A stretch of 64,000 nucleotides of DNA from Vibrio sp. DW001 (GTDB lineage: Bacteria; Pseudomonadota; Gammaproteobacteria; Enterobacterales; Vibrionaceae): positions 3,472,001-3,536,000 of the forward strand of contig NZ_CP091975.1 in the NCBI RefSeq assembly GCF_029016285.1, written 5' to 3'. Below are positions 42,547 through 54,021 of the stretch, one piece after another. Made by a program: the position numbers and the translations under genes. Under the pieces are notes generated by a model that saw only the letters and a program-made list of their open reading frames with translations, had not been told where the DNA came from and searched no databases. Each line of letters starts with the position of its first letter. Positions within the stretch are counted from its first letter, which is position 1.

Positions 42547-44421
42547 TTAGGCAACGCTAACACGAATAATTGTTTGCTCACAAAGATCAATCTCTAACGC
42601 GACTTCATCACAAGCGTGGATTCTCGGACACTGCTCACAATCTTTCAGTACTTTTTCAGGAAGCAAGCTTTTTGACGTCGGTAAGAAATTCTGCTTCATA
42701 AAGAACTCAGGAGTACGAGTTAGTACAAAAACTTTCTGTATCGCCATCTGCTTAGCTTTCGTCACTAAGTGTTGCACGATTGCGGTACCTTGGCCTTGTC
42801 TGTGCCACCCAGCTTCAATCCCTAACGATCGTATTTCAGCCAGACCGGAATCATATACATAAAGTGAAGCACAACCGGTAACCTCACCTTGATGCTCTAC
42901 CACAGCGAAGGAACCAATATCTCGAATAAGCTCACTGCGATTACGAGGTAAGTTTTCACCCATATTAGACCAATAAGCAACCATCCCCTCTAATGCGTCG
43001 ATATCGGTGAGTCTTGCAACCCGTACCTTAATTACAGAGACATTTCTCTTTTCTAAACGTTGCTGTGCATGATCGACAGCATAAGCGACCTGCTGAGGAG
43101 AAACCCCACCAAGTGCAGAACGTTTCTCTAGACATGATTCGATCGTCAGTATTTCGTATACGTCATCTTCAATAACGTCAGAAAACACCTTCAGTTCCTC
43201 AATTGATAGCTCTTCTAAAGCACACCCTTTTTCTATCGCCCCCACTACCGCAACACCGACGATATGATGCGCTTCACGGAATGGAATATCCTTCGCAACT
43301 AAATAATCAGCTAACTCTGTTGCATTTGCATAACCTTGCTTGGCCGCTTCTAATGTACGTTCACTGTTTACTTTCAAACCATCGAAGCAAAGCGCCGCCA
43401 TTTCCATGCAATCGTTCCACGTATCTAACGCATCAAATAACCCTTCTTTGTCTTCTTGCATGTCTTTGTTATAAGCAAGAGGAAGAGCTTTAACCGTCAT
43501 CATCATGGCCGCTAATGAACCATATACACGTCCACATTTGCCACGAATAAGTTCTAATGCATCCGGGTTTTTCTTTTGCGGCATCAAAGATGAACCAGAT
43601 GTGACGGTATCGGCTAACTCTATGAAGTTAGACTCGCCTGAATTGTAGAAGATCATATCTTCAGCAAGACGAGAAAGGTGCAGCATTGAAATAGAAGCAA
43701 TAGACATCAGCTCCATCACATGATCACGGTCAGAGACTGAATCTAAACTATTACGAGTGGCCCGACGAAAACCCAAATTATGAGCAAGATCTTGACGATC
43801 CATTGGATAAGCGGTTCCCGCTAGGGCACCAGAACCCAATGGACAAGTATCAAGACGGTTTATTGCATCTCCCAATCGGGAGTAGTCACGCTCAAACATC
43901 TCTACGTAAGCAAGGCACCAATGGGCAAATGTTACTGGTTGCGCTCTTTGTAGGTGTGTATAGCCGGGTAAAACAGTACCTTGATGCTGCGATGCAACAT
44001 CAACGAGTTGGTTTTGCAGACGATCTAGAACAATAAGTAGGTGTTGACCTTGTTGACGACACCATAACTTTAGATCGGTCGCTACTTGGTCATTACGAGA
44101 ACGGCCTGTGTGAAGCTTCTTGCCAAGATCACCGACTTTACTAATAAGTTGTTGCTCTACCCAACTATGAATATCTTCTGAATCAGATTTAAGAATCTGC
44201 TCAGGGTCTTCCATTACTTCTAACTTCAATTCGTTTAAAGCTAGCTCTAATTTTTGCTGTTCTATCTCGTTTATAACGCCCACAGAACGTAATGCTTTGG
44301 ACCAGGCTATTGAACCGACAATATCTTGCTCAGCTAATCGGTAATCAAAGCGAAGTGAATCGTTGAACTCTTTGAACCGAGTATCTGCTGCTTGGGTAAA
44401 TCTGCCACCCCATAATGCCAT
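42547..44421 (-). CDS. argH: fused argininosuccinate lyase / N-acetylglutamate synthase, ArgH(A)
   Basis: 624 residues. Residues 1-457 are argininosuccinate lyase: [14 protein letters not shown] (about 104-117), [13 protein letters not shown], and the fumarase/lyase signature [11 protein letters not shown] (276-286). From about 463 a GNAT domain begins ([24 protein letters not shown]), with RRGQGTAIV-like acetyl-CoA loop [13 protein letters not shown] and a C-terminal cluster [10 protein letters not shown]. The fusion of the first and last arginine steps is known from Vibrio and Moritella. Last gene of argCBGH. Confidence 0.95.
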   Translation of the reverse strand: MALWGGRFTQAADTRFKEFNDSLRFDYRLAEQDIVGSIAWSKALRSVGVINEIEQQKLELALNELKLEVMEDPEQILKSDSEDIHSWVEQQLISKVGDLGKKLHTGRSRNDQVATDLKLWCRQQGQHLLIVLDRLQNQLVDVASQHQGTVLPGYTHLQRAQPVTFAHWCLAYVEMFERDYSRLGDAINRLDTCPLGSGALAGTAYPMDRQDLAHNLGFRRATRNSLDSVSDRDHVMELMSIASISMLHLSRLAEDMIFYNSGESNFIELADTVTSGSSLMPQKKNPDALELIRGKCGRVYGSLAAMMMTVKALPLAYNKDMQEDKEGLFDALDTWNDCMEMAALCFDGLKVNSERTLEAAKQGYANATELADYLVAKDIPFREAHHIVGVAVVGAIEKGCALEELSIEELKVFSDVIEDDVYEILTIESCLEKRSALGGVSPQQVAYAVDHAQQRLEKRNVSVIKVRVARLTDIDALEGMVAYWSNMGENLPRNRSELIRDIGSFAVVEHQGEVTGCASLYVYDSGLAEIRSLGIEAGWHRQGQGTAIVQHLVTKAKQMAIQKVFVLTRTPEFFMKQNFLPTSKSLLPEKVLKDCEQCPRIHACDEVALEIDLCEQTIIRVSVA

Positions 44422-44559
44422 TGTGTATCTCCTGATCTAAACGGAAGCTAATTATTATAGTTAGTTAGTGTGCTATTAGGTGCTAAACACCCGGTTGTAG
44501 ATACTAGCGATATACAACCGAGAATCAAGCTTCTGTTATATTACTTTTGCGAATTACCT

Positions 44560-45771
44560 TTACTTCTGCATATTCATAGTACGAATACGGCTTGCTAATG
44601 AATACAAACGGATGAATCCTTCGGCATGGCTTTGGTCATAGACTTCATCTTCACCAAATGTCGCAAATTTTTCACAATATAGACTGTTTTCAGAACGTTT
44701 CTGAGTCGCCGTAGCTTGACCCTTGTAAAGTTTAATCACCACCTCACCGTTGACGTCTTGAGCAAGGTTCTCTGTTGCAGCAAGGATAGACTCGCATAAC
44801 GGAGTAAACCAACGGCCATCGTAGATTAGGTGAGCGGCCTTCACGCCTAACTCTTCACGGAACTCAAATGAGCTTTTGTCCAGTACGAGTTGTTCAACGG
44901 AACGGAGCGCTTCCATCATAATAGTGCCACCCGGCGTTTCATAACAACCACGTGACTTCATTCCTACTAAACGGTTTTCAACGATATCAATACGCCCAAT
45001 GCCGTGCTCAACACCTTTCTCATTCAAATACATTAGTGCGTCGTATGGCTTCATATCTATACCATCAACAGCAACAACTTCGCATTTTTCCACTTTGATT
45101 GTTACATATTCGGCTTTGTTAGGTGCCTCTTCAGGGCTTTTTGTCCATGCCCAACAATCATCATTTGGTGCATTCCACGTTTTTTCAAGAACACCACCTT
45201 CTGTTGAGATATGCCATGCATTTGCATCACGAGAGTAAATCTTTGTTAAAGACGCGGAGCATGGAATATTGCGCGCTTCTAGATAATCTAAACACTCTTC
45301 ACGGCTCACTAAATCCCACTCACGCCAAGGGGCAATAACGTGTAGATCCGGGGCCAACGCGGCAAATGCACCTTCAAAACGGACTTGATCATTCCCTTTA
45401 CCGGTACAACCGTGTGCAAGTGCATCCGCACCAACCTTCCGAGCGCACTCAACCTGCGCCTTAGCGATTATTGGGCGAGCCATTGAGGTACCTAAAAGAT
45501 ATTTACCCTCGTACAATGCACCCGTTTTTAAAGAAGGATAGATATAATCCTTAACCATCTCTTCTTTAAGGTCTCCTATATAGACTTCAGACGCGCCAGA
45601 AGCGAGGGCTTTTTCTTCAACGCCTTCTAACTCTTCAGCACCCTGTCCAACATCCGCCACAAAAGCGACCACTTCACAGTTATAATTCTCTTTCAACCAT
45701 GGAATGATTACTGATGTGTCTAGACCGCCGGAATAGGCTACGACTACTTTTTTTACTTCAATCTTGCTCAT
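44560..45771 (-). CDS. argG: argininosuccinate synthase
   Basis: 403 residues. ATP pyrophosphatase loop [18 protein letters not shown] (about 8-25), [15 protein letters not shown] (about 112-126) and [12 protein letters not shown]. Joins citrulline and aspartate with ATP. Third gene of the argCBGH operon; 138 bases separate it from argH. Confidence 0.98.
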   Translation of the reverse strand: MSKIEVKKVVVAYSGGLDTSVIIPWLKENYNCEVVAFVADVGQGAEELEGVEEKALASGASEVYIGDLKEEMVKDYIYPSLKTGALYEGKYLLGTSMARPIIAKAQVECARKVGADALAHGCTGKGNDQVRFEGAFAALAPDLHVIAPWREWDLVSREECLDYLEARNIPCSASLTKIYSRDANAWHISTEGGVLEKTWNAPNDDCWAWTKSPEEAPNKAEYVTIKVEKCEVVAVDGIDMKPYDALMYLNEKGVEHGIGRIDIVENRLVGMKSRGCYETPGGTIMMEALRSVEQLVLDKSSFEFREELGVKAAHLIYDGRWFTPLCESILAATENLAQDVNGEVVIKLYKGQATATQKRSENSLYCEKFATFGEDEVYDQSHAEGFIRLYSLASRIRTMNMQK

Positions 45772-45859
45772 TGTATTTCTCCTGTTCTCCCGGACTGCTC
45801 TGGCGGTCAGTACATCGGGTATAAATTCTGTTGTGTTAAAAATTATGTTTATCTAAATT

Positions 45860-46648
45860 TTACTGCGGCAAGAACTGCGTACCTATGCTCTTACCTGCGA
45901 ATAATTCGCTTAATTTGTCTGGATAACGCCACGTTGCAACTTCAATTGGTCTGCCAAGTTCGTTAGCGGCATCAAGTGCCGCTTCTACTTTGACGATCAT
46001 ACCGTCTGTAATAACCTTGCTTTGAATCAGGGCCTGTGCCTGAGTTTTGTCTAGGTTGGGCAGCAAGTGCCCCTTTCCATCCAATACGCCACTGACATCA
46101 GAAAGCAACACTAGCTCTGCGTCTAAAGCGCTTGCTACGGCGACCGCGGCTTGATCGGCATTCACGTTCATCATCTGGCCCTTGTCCGTTAGGCCAATCG
46201 AGCTAATAATAGGTAATGCACCTGTGGCTAATATCGCTTTCACCACCGCCGGGTCACCGGCGCTCGCTTTACCTACTGCGCCGAGTGCAGGGTCCAACTC
46301 TTCCACCGTACAAAGACCACCGTCTGCCAAGCAAAGTCCGACGGCTTTGAGTCCGTTTTTGACGGCTTCACCTTGCAGTGATTTGTTGGCAGTCCCAGCC
46401 AATGCGCCCGCAATAACCGGTATTTGGTCATAAGGTGTAACCCGTAACCCATTTTTCTTCACTGTCTTAAGTTGAAGCTTTTCCATCAGTTCATCAACAA
46501 GGTAACCCCCGCCATGAACGATAACGAGTTCCCTATTTGCCTGATGCTTATAGTTATCAATAGCGTTAAAAAGCTTGCCTAGAGTGTCGGTACTTGAAAG
46601 TGCTGCGCCGCCTAGCTTAATCACTAATGGTTTTAGATTTTGATTCAT
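45860..46648 (-). CDS. argB: acetylglutamate kinase
   Basis: 262 residues from ATG 46648; a GTG at 46660 would overlap argC and is less likely. [11 protein letters not shown] (about 8-18), [14 protein letters not shown] with the carbamate-kinase-type glycine loop, and the [29 protein letters not shown] block near residue 162. Phosphorylates N-acetylglutamate. Eight bases after argC. Confidence 0.97.
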   Translation of the reverse strand: MNQNLKPLVIKLGGAALSSTDTLGKLFNAIDNYKHQANRELVIVHGGGYLVDELMEKLQLKTVKKNGLRVTPYDQIPVIAGALAGTANKSLQGEAVKNGLKAVGLCLADGGLCTVEELDPALGAVGKASAGDPAVVKAILATGALPIISSIGLTDKGQMMNVNADQAAVAVASALDAELVLLSDVSGVLDGKGHLLPNLDKTQAQALIQSKVITDGMIVKVEAALDAANELGRPIEVATWRYPDKLSELFAGKSIGTQFLPQ

Positions 46649-46656
46649 ATTTATTC

Positions 46657-47661
46657 TCACAGAAGCGAAGTAAGCGGCTCAAAGCCGTTACGAATATTTA
46701 AGCACTGCATCGCGTGGCTAGATGCGCCTTTCAAAAGGTTATCGATAGCCGAGACAACGATGACGTGTTCACCTTCCACCTTCCAACCGATATCACAAAA
46801 AGGTGTACACTCTACATCTTGTACCTTGGGAATACCTTGCTGCTTTAAGCGAACTGCAGGTTTGTTTTGATAGGCTTTCTCGAAGGCGTTACTCACATCT
46901 TCAGCCGTTACACCAACAGCAAGTTTCATTGTAATCGTGGCTAAGATGCCTCTTTTAAAATTACCTAAATGTGGAATAAAAATTACATCGCAGCCAAGAT
47001 GAGACGCAATTTCAGGTTTGTGCCGATGGCTGAACAGCCCGTAAGGTTGTAGGCTCACTTCACAAAAGCTATTGCTCATGCTCGCTTTGCGACCCGCACC
47101 CGTTACACCACTTGTCGCGTTAATAACTGGCCATTGATTGAGGTCTAACATGTTCATTTCAACCAGTGGTTTTATCGCGAGTTGTGAAGCGGTGGGGTAA
47201 CAACCCGCAACTGCAATGAGGTCTGTATTTTTGATCGCTTCCTCATTCCACTCAGCGAGGCCATATACCGCGCCTTTAAGTAGATCAGAATGTTGATGGT
47301 CAAAACCATAATATTGGGAATAAAAGTCATCGGCTTGGACGCGATACGCCCCAGACAAATCAAAAACCTGACAACCCTGTGCCAAAAACTCTGGAGCCAA
47401 GTCATGACTAACTTCGTGAGCCGTCGCAAGAAAAACAACATCGCACGCCTCGGCGACAGCTTGAACGTCCGTCAAAGGTTGAACGAGCATTTCAACAACA
47501 CCAGAAAGTTTACCGTGTAATGCGCTAATCTTTTTATTCGCGTCTAGGCTATTGGCGGAAACATACAATCCTGTTAGCGTTAGCTCTGGATGTTTTGTGA
47601 CCATGAGAGCGAGTTCCGCTCCGGTATAACCGCTTGCACCAATAATTGTGGTTTTTAACAT
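46657..47661 (-). CDS. argC: N-acetyl-gamma-glutamyl-phosphate reductase
   Basis: 334 residues. Rossmann loop [16 protein letters not shown] at the N-terminus; the catalytic cysteine is in VAGCYPTAS (about Cys154) and [12 protein letters not shown] supplies the second conserved block. NADPH-dependent reduction in arginine synthesis. First gene of argCBGH and divergent from argE. Confidence 0.98.
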   Translation of the reverse strand: MLKTTIIGASGYTGAELALMVTKHPELTLTGLYVSANSLDANKKISALHGKLSGVVEMLVQPLTDVQAVAEACDVVFLATAHEVSHDLAPEFLAQGCQVFDLSGAYRVQADDFYSQYYGFDHQHSDLLKGAVYGLAEWNEEAIKNTDLIAVAGCYPTASQLAIKPLVEMNMLDLNQWPVINATSGVTGAGRKASMSNSFCEVSLQPYGLFSHRHKPEIASHLGCDVIFIPHLGNFKRGILATITMKLAVGVTAEDVSNAFEKAYQNKPAVRLKQQGIPKVQDVECTPFCDIGWKVEGEHVIVVSAIDNLLKGASSHAMQCLNIRNGFEPLTSLL

Positions 47662-47694
47662 CTTAACTTATCCAAATATTTGGGTAACTGACGA

Positions 47695-47775
47695 CAGTCA
47701 AACTTGACTATTCATACTCAAAAAACGTCATTATTCGGTTTTTTATTCATAAATAATGATTTAATATGCTTTTTA
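47695..47775. promoter_or_regulatory. argC/argE divergent control region with probable ARG-box half-sites
   Basis: The 156-base gap contains several ATTCA or TATTCAT half-sites (47710-47714, 47745-47749) in AT-rich surroundings, including CGGTTTTTTATTCATA. These resemble halves of the 18-base ArgR operator, and the divergent argE/argC layout is classically ArgR-controlled. No complete consensus palindrome is present. Confidence 0.5.
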
Positions 47776-47817
47776 ACGTCTTAATGGTTATCTGTCAATA
47801 GGAGAAGCGAAGATAAT

Positions 47818-48984
47818 ATGCAATTACCTAAATTTATCGATGTATACAAGGGACTCATTTCGACCTCTTCTATCAGTTCAACAGACCCAAGTTGGGATGA
47901 AGGGAATAGCCAAGTCATCGAATTATTGGCTGATTGGTTAAAACAGATGCACTTTGAAGTGGATGTGGTTGAGGTTGAAAAAGGCAAATGCAACTTAATT
48001 GCTAAACGGGGTCAAGGCGAAGGCGGCTTGTTATTGGCAGGACACACTGACACAGTCCCCTTTGATCAAGGACAGTGGAGTTTTGATCCACATACACTGA
48101 CCGAATCAAACAACCGTTTTTATGGGCTAGGTACTGCGGATATGAAAGGGTTCTTCGCTTTCATTATTGAAGCGGTAAAAAAAGTAGATTGGAAAAATCA
48201 AACTAAACCTCTGTATATTCTGGCGACATGTGATGAAGAAACAACTATGCTCGGCGCGCGTCACTTTACCGATGATGCTCCGATAAAACCGGATTATTGT
48301 ATTATCGGTGAGCCAACTAGTCTGGTACCCATTCGCGGTCACAAAGGACATGTAGCCAATGCAATCAGAGTCACCGGCAAATCTGGCCATTCTTCAGACC
48401 CAGCATTGGGCGTTAACGCCATTGAGATAATGCATGAGGTAATGTATGCCCTAATGCAGCTAAAAAACCAGTTGGTGAAAGAATACCACCATCCAGGATT
48501 TGCTATTCCATCACCAACGTTAAATTTAGGGCATATCCATGGAGGAGATAGTGCAAACCGAATTTGTGGTTGTTGTGAGCTCCATTACGATGTAAGACCT
48601 CTGCCTGGAATAAGCCTTGATGGCCTAGACAACATGTTGCGCGGTGCGTTAAAAGAAGTGGAAGCGAAATGGCCGAACCGTATTGAGATCCGCCCTTTGC
48701 ATGAACCTATCCCAGGGTATGAATGTTCCAACGAACACTCTTCCCATCAACATTCATCACAAGAACACAGTTTCATTGCAGGGATGGAAGCCATATGTGG
48801 AATGGAATCAGAGACCGTAAACTATTGTACTGAAGCACCTTTTTTACAACAGTTGTGCCCAACATTGGTTTTAGGTCCAGGATCTATAGATCAAGCCCAT
48901 CAGCCCGATGAATTCTTAGCGTTTGAATTTATCGACCCAACTATTAATATTCTTTCTAAGGCAATTCGTCAGTATTGCTTCTAA
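47818..48984 (+). CDS. argE: acetylornithine deacetylase
   Basis: 388 residues. M20 metallopeptidase fold: first metal ligand in [11 protein letters not shown] (about His80), bridging [26 protein letters not shown], and the dimerisation domain between. Releases acetate from N-acetylornithine. It is slightly longer than E. coli ArgE because of a short His/Ser-rich stretch ([15 protein letters not shown], about 304-318) between conserved segments. Divergent from argCBGH. Confidence 0.96.
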   Translation: MQLPKFIDVYKGLISTSSISSTDPSWDEGNSQVIELLADWLKQMHFEVDVVEVEKGKCNLIAKRGQGEGGLLLAGHTDTVPFDQGQWSFDPHTLTESNNRFYGLGTADMKGFFAFIIEAVKKVDWKNQTKPLYILATCDEETTMLGARHFTDDAPIKPDYCIIGEPTSLVPIRGHKGHVANAIRVTGKSGHSSDPALGVNAIEIMHEVMYALMQLKNQLVKEYHHPGFAIPSPTLNLGHIHGGDSANRICGCCELHYDVRPLPGISLDGLDNMLRGALKEVEAKWPNRIEIRPLHEPIPGYECSNEHSSHQHSSQEHSFIAGMEAICGMESETVNYCTEAPFLQQLCPTLVLGPGSIDQAHQPDEFLAFEFIDPTINILSKAIRQYCF

Positions 48985-49024
48985 TCTTTAATCATAAGAC
49001 TTCATTATTGAACTTATGCTTTCG

Positions 49025-49075
49025 ATGCCATGTATAGGGTTGTGAAATTTTATTTCACAACCCTATACATGGCAT
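49025..49075. repeat. perfect 24-bp inverted repeat between argE and ppc
   Basis: ATGCCATGTATAGGGTTGTG plus AAAT (49025-49048) is matched base for base by its reverse complement at 49052-49075 around TTT. No T-run follows, so it is not a standard intrinsic terminator although it stands 41 bases past argE. Confidence 0.9.
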
Positions 49076-49218
49076 CTGTTCTAGACATGATCCCAGTCAA
49101 ATTAACACCATTAAAATCATTGTGCCTTTGTCTTTATTTGACTCAAAGCACAGATATTAGCTAGATTGTACAACTGGGAAGAAAATACACTGTAATTAAA
49201 TTACGAGGCAGAAAGGAA

Positions 49219-51852
49219 ATGAACGAGAAATATGCTGCTTTAAAAAGTAACGTGAGAACACTAGGTCACTTACTTGGCAACACAATTAAGAATGCGCATG
49301 GCGAAGAGATCTTAGAAAAAGTCGAACTGATACGCCAACTTTCAAAGTCTGCCGAGAGAGAAAACGATCAAGAAGCTCGTGAAGAACTCATTCAGGTAAT
49401 ATCTAACCTACCAGATAACCAGTTAAATCCGGTTGCAAGGGCCTTTAACCAATTTCTAAACCTAACGAATATAGCAGAGCAATACCATACGATTTCTCGC
49501 CATTGCGATGCGAATATCTGCGAACCAGACGTCATCCACACACTATTTTCAAAGCTCACGCAAAACAGTGTGAGCAAATTAGACACTGCACAGTCAATTA
49601 AAGATCTCAATATTGAACTGGTTCTTACTGCACATCCGACAGAGATAGCTCGTCGCACCATGATAAATAAATTGGTGAAGATTAATAAGTGCCTTTCACA
49701 GCTCGAACTTAGTGACCTATCTCCTAGAGAACGTGTAAAGCAAGAACGTCGATTAGAACAGCTGATAGCTCAATCTTGGCATTCTGATGATATGCGTAAA
49801 GAACGCCCAACACCGCTTGACGAAGCTAAGTGGGGCTTCGCTGTTGTTGAAAACTCCTTATGGCAAGCCGTGCCCGAGTTTCTGCGTGAATTCAATGACA
49901 GAGTAACTGACTACCTTGGCGAAGGGCTCCCTATTGATGCTCGCCCGATTCATTTCTCTTCTTGGATGGGTGGCGATAGAGATGGAAACCCATTTGTTAC
50001 CCACGAGATTACTCATGAGGTTCTACATCTGTCACGCTGGAAGGCGGCCGACCTCTACCTAACCGACATCATTGAGCTCGTCAGTGAGCTTTCAATGATC
50101 GAATGCACAAACGAATTAAGACAACTAGCTGGTGATGCACATGAACCTTACCGTGCTGTACTTAAACAGATAAGAACACTACTCACAGACACGCTCGAAG
50201 TACTGGATGCGAAAGTAAACAAAACCGACGTCCCTAACAAAGCCATATTAGAGAATGTAAGCCAATTATGGGATCCACTCTACGCCTGCTACCAATCATT
50301 GCATCAATGTGGAATGGGCGTCATAGCTGACGGAGCATTGCTAGATAACCTTCGTCGAGTTAAAGCATTTGGTGTCCATCTTGTACGCTTAGATATCCGC
50401 CAAGAGAGCACTCGCCATTCAGATGTACTATCTGAACTTACTCGCTATTTAGGTATTGGCGATTATGACCATTGGAATGAACAAGATAGAATTTCTTTTT
50501 TAGTCAATGAATTAAGTTCAAAACGTCCACTTTTGCCTCGTAACTGGCAACCCTCTGAACAGGTACAAGAAGTTTTAGACACCTGTAGGATAATTGCGAG
50601 TCAATCTCGCGAAGCTTTCGGTTCTTATGTTATTTCAATGGCACGCACCGCATCGGATGTGTTAGCCGTTCACTTACTGCTTCAAGAATCTGGCTGTCAG
50701 TTCCGTATGGACGTATGCCCACTATTTGAAACACTTGATGACTTGAATAATTCAGAAGCCGTCATCAAACAGTTGCTCGAGATTGATTGGTATAGAGGTT
50801 TTATCCAAAACCACCAAATGGTCATGATTGGCTATTCTGACTCAGCTAAAGATGCAGGGGTTATGTCTGCGGGTTGGGCCCAATATAGTGCCATGGATGC
50901 TTTAGTACGTGTTTGTGAAGAAGCCAACATCGAACTCACACTCTTCCATGGCCGTGGAGGCACCATTGGCCGTGGTGGTGCGCCAGCACATGCTGCGTTA
51001 CTTTCTCAACCACCGAAAAGCTTAAAAGGGGGGTTGCGTGTAACGGAACAAGGGGAAATGATCCGCTTTAAACTTGGGTTACCGGATATCGCGGTAAACA
51101 GCTTTAACCGCTACGCCAGCGCGATTCTTGAGGCCAACCTTTTACCGCCCCCAAGCCCGAAACAAGAGTGGCGCGACCTAATGGAAGTCTTGTCACAAGT
51201 CTCTTGTGAAGCATACCGTTCAATCGTTCAGGGGGAGCCAGATTTCGTTCCTTACTTTAGAGCGGCGACCCCAGAACGAGAGTTAGGCAAGCTTCCTCTC
51301 GGATCGAGACCATCAAAAAGAAATCCTAACGGTGGAGTCGAAAGTCTAAGGGCGATTCCATGGATATTCTCATGGAGCCAAAATAGATTGGTTCTACCCG
51401 CTTGGTTGGGTGCAGGTGAATCGATACAGTACTCAATCGACAAAGGACACCAGAACCTATTAGAAGAGATGTGTCGTGAATGGCCTTTCTTCTCTACTCG
51501 CCTTGGTATGTTAGAGATGGTGTACACCAAAACCAATATCGAAATCTCTCGATATTACGATCAGAGGCTAACGGACAAGTCACTTTGGCGAATAGGCGAT
51601 CAATTACGGGACCAACTGCAAAAAGATATTAAGGCCGTTCTCAATGTTGAGAACAACGAAAACTTGATGCAGAGCGACCCATGGGGGTTGGAATCTATCC
51701 GATTGCGTAACGTCTATGTTTTGCCTATGAATATTCTTCAAGCTGAGCTTCTATACCGAACTCGCCAGTCAGATCAACCCTCTTCAGAACTAGAAGAAGC
51801 ATTGATGGTGACAATAGCAGGTATTGCTGCTGGCATGCGCAACACTGGGTAG
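49219..51852 (+). CDS. ppc: phosphoenolpyruvate carboxylase
   Basis: 877 residues (E. coli 883). Makes oxaloacetate from PEP and bicarbonate to refill the TCA cycle. First signature [15 protein letters not shown] (about 134-148, catalytic His), [34 protein letters not shown], then [16 protein letters not shown] (about 573-588) and the C-terminal RNTG ending. Sits between argE and aphA as in V. cholerae. GAAAGGAA lies just before the ATG. Confidence 0.98.
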   Translation: MNEKYAALKSNVRTLGHLLGNTIKNAHGEEILEKVELIRQLSKSAERENDQEAREELIQVISNLPDNQLNPVARAFNQFLNLTNIAEQYHTISRHCDANICEPDVIHTLFSKLTQNSVSKLDTAQSIKDLNIELVLTAHPTEIARRTMINKLVKINKCLSQLELSDLSPRERVKQERRLEQLIAQSWHSDDMRKERPTPLDEAKWGFAVVENSLWQAVPEFLREFNDRVTDYLGEGLPIDARPIHFSSWMGGDRDGNPFVTHEITHEVLHLSRWKAADLYLTDIIELVSELSMIECTNELRQLAGDAHEPYRAVLKQIRTLLTDTLEVLDAKVNKTDVPNKAILENVSQLWDPLYACYQSLHQCGMGVIADGALLDNLRRVKAFGVHLVRLDIRQESTRHSDVLSELTRYLGIGDYDHWNEQDRISFLVNELSSKRPLLPRNWQPSEQVQEVLDTCRIIASQSREAFGSYVISMARTASDVLAVHLLLQESGCQFRMDVCPLFETLDDLNNSEAVIKQLLEIDWYRGFIQNHQMVMIGYSDSAKDAGVMSAGWAQYSAMDALVRVCEEANIELTLFHGRGGTIGRGGAPAHAALLSQPPKSLKGGLRVTEQGEMIRFKLGLPDIAVNSFNRYASAILEANLLPPPSPKQEWRDLMEVLSQVSCEAYRSIVQGEPDFVPYFRAATPERELGKLPLGSRPSKRNPNGGVESLRAIPWIFSWSQNRLVLPAWLGAGESIQYSIDKGHQNLLEEMCREWPFFSTRLGMLEMVYTKTNIEISRYYDQRLTDKSLWRIGDQLRDQLQKDIKAVLNVENNENLMQSDPWGLESIRLRNVYVLPMNILQAELLYRTRQSDQPSSELEEALMVTIAGIAAGMRNTG

Positions 51853-51870
51853 AGTAAAAGACCAGAAATG

Positions 51871-51904
51871 GGACAGTATGACCAAATAAAACAGCATACT
51901 GTTC
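51871..51904 (+). terminator. probable terminator after ppc
   Basis: GGACAGTATG (51871-51880) pairs with CATACTGTTC (51895-51904) with one G-U; followed by a short TGTTTG stretch. Weak T-run. Confidence 0.5.
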
Positions 51905-52247
51905 TGTTTGCAATCCAATTCGAGAGGTTTATCATCCTTTTGAGACAATTTGCCCTTTTTTTTTATTTTTACAACAAAATTTAGTGGTATGCTTACGCCC
52001 CGTTGTGCCCCAAAGATCGACTATACTCATAACAGGCATAATAATATGGAATCAAACTCCGCAAGTATCTAGGTGGAATTCGGCTGAAGATAGGGAATGA
52101 CGAACAAACATAGATTTGTCGTTATTCTGAACTGCTAATAAGCAGATCTGTCGTTATTCTGAACTGCAAAATAATTAGTGTCACAAAAAGCACGGAAGCA
52201 GTTCAAAGTTGTGAGTTATTTGTATTACTAATTATTGGATTTAAGAT
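51905..52247. other. aphA upstream region
   Basis: About 340 bases without a gene. It has a long T-rich stretch at about 51950-51970, a GGGAATGACGAAC motif at 52093-52105, and two exact 19-base direct repeats (see separate entry). aphA is known to be controlled here by LuxR/HapR-type proteins, and its mRNA leader by Qrr RNAs; I could not place those sites with confidence. Confidence 0.5.
52117..52167 (+). repeat. two 19-base direct repeats upstream of aphA
   Basis: TGTCGTTATTCTGAACTGC occurs at 52117-52135 and again at 52149-52167, a 32-base period. Their centre lies about 105 bases before the aphA start, inside the probable promoter or leader. Confidence 0.92.
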
Positions 52248-52787
52248 ATGTCATTACCACACGTAATCCTTACCGTTTTAAGCACTCGCGATGCTACCGG
52301 ATATGATATAACCAAAGAATTTTCATATAGCATCGGCTATTTTTGGAAAGCGAGTCATCAGCAAGTTTATCGAGAGCTCAATAAAATGGCTCAAAATGAA
52401 CTCGTCACCTGTGTTTTACATCCTCAGGATGGCAAACCAGATAGAAAAATTTACTCCATTGCCGAAGCTGGGCGCCGTGCACTCGGTGAATGGTTTGAGC
52501 AACCAACAGCACAAGCAACAATAAGAGATGAGTTCAGCGCTAAGTTAATGGCTTGCGCAATCCAACCTACTGCTCCTTTCAAAGAACAAGTATCTATACT
52601 TATTGGTGAATCTAAACAGCTAGTCAGTCATTACAAAGAGATTGAAGCGACTTATTATGGTGATCCAACTAAGCTAGACAAGCACGCTAAATTAGAACGC
52701 CTTACTTTAAGACGTAACCTATTAATACGTGAAGCTTGGATTGATTGGGCGGAGGAAGTTGTTGCTGAATTGAAATCCATGGACTAA
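52248..52787 (+). CDS. aphA: PadR-type quorum-sensing and virulence regulator AphA
   Basis: 179 residues. An N-terminal winged helix (MSLPHVILTVLSTRDATGYDITKEFSYSIGYFWKASHQQVYRELNKM, about 1-47, with the wing to about 85) and a C-terminal antiparallel coiled-coil dimerisation domain (about 95-175). The match to Vibrio AphA is nearly exact in the DNA-binding half. AphA is the master regulator at low cell density, opposed by LuxR/HapR, and activates virulence genes in V. cholerae. Own promoter, ends in a shared terminator with metF. Confidence 0.96.
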   Translation: MSLPHVILTVLSTRDATGYDITKEFSYSIGYFWKASHQQVYRELNKMAQNELVTCVLHPQDGKPDRKIYSIAEAGRRALGEWFEQPTAQATIRDEFSAKLMACAIQPTAPFKEQVSILIGESKQLVSHYKEIEATYYGDPTKLDKHAKLERLTLRRNLLIREAWIDWAEEVVAELKSMD

Positions 52788-52817
52788 AACGGCTTCGTTC
52801 TAGTCTTTGCTTTTAAA

Positions 52818-52853
52818 TAAAAAGGGCTCATGTGAAAACATCGACCCTTTTTA
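52818..52853. terminator. bidirectional terminator between aphA and metF
   Basis: AAAAAGGG...CCCTTTTT with inner ATGT/ACAT pairs forms an interrupted hairpin flanked by A and T runs; shared by the two convergent genes. Confidence 0.75.
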
Positions 52854-52864
52854 TTTATTACCGT

Positions 52865-53761
<897 letters not shown>

Positions 53762-53793
53762 TCATTCGGGCTGATCGAATTTGTATTTCCGTT

Positions 53794-53817
53794 TTGACGT
53801 TTAGACGTCTATATGTC
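53794..53817 (-). promoter_or_regulatory. MetJ operator of metF (three tandem met boxes)
   Basis: Contiguous eight-base boxes TGACGTTT (53794-53801), AGACGTCT (53802-53809, perfect consensus) and ATATGTCT (53810-53817). MetJ dimers bind such tandem boxes cooperatively with SAM. Confidence 0.93.
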
Positions 53818-54021
53818 TGTAGAATGTAATGAAATGAGATTAATGTCAACATGATGTTCATGAAAATTTTTCATGATATTGGTGAGAGATATTCAAGAGT
53901 TATGTCGGATGTACTAAGGTTGGTTAACATGAATTCGACTCTGGAGATAGATCGATACATCCATAGCAATGATAAGTAAAACCGCCACTGCCCCTTTAAA
54001 GACAGTGGCTAGCGTTTATAT

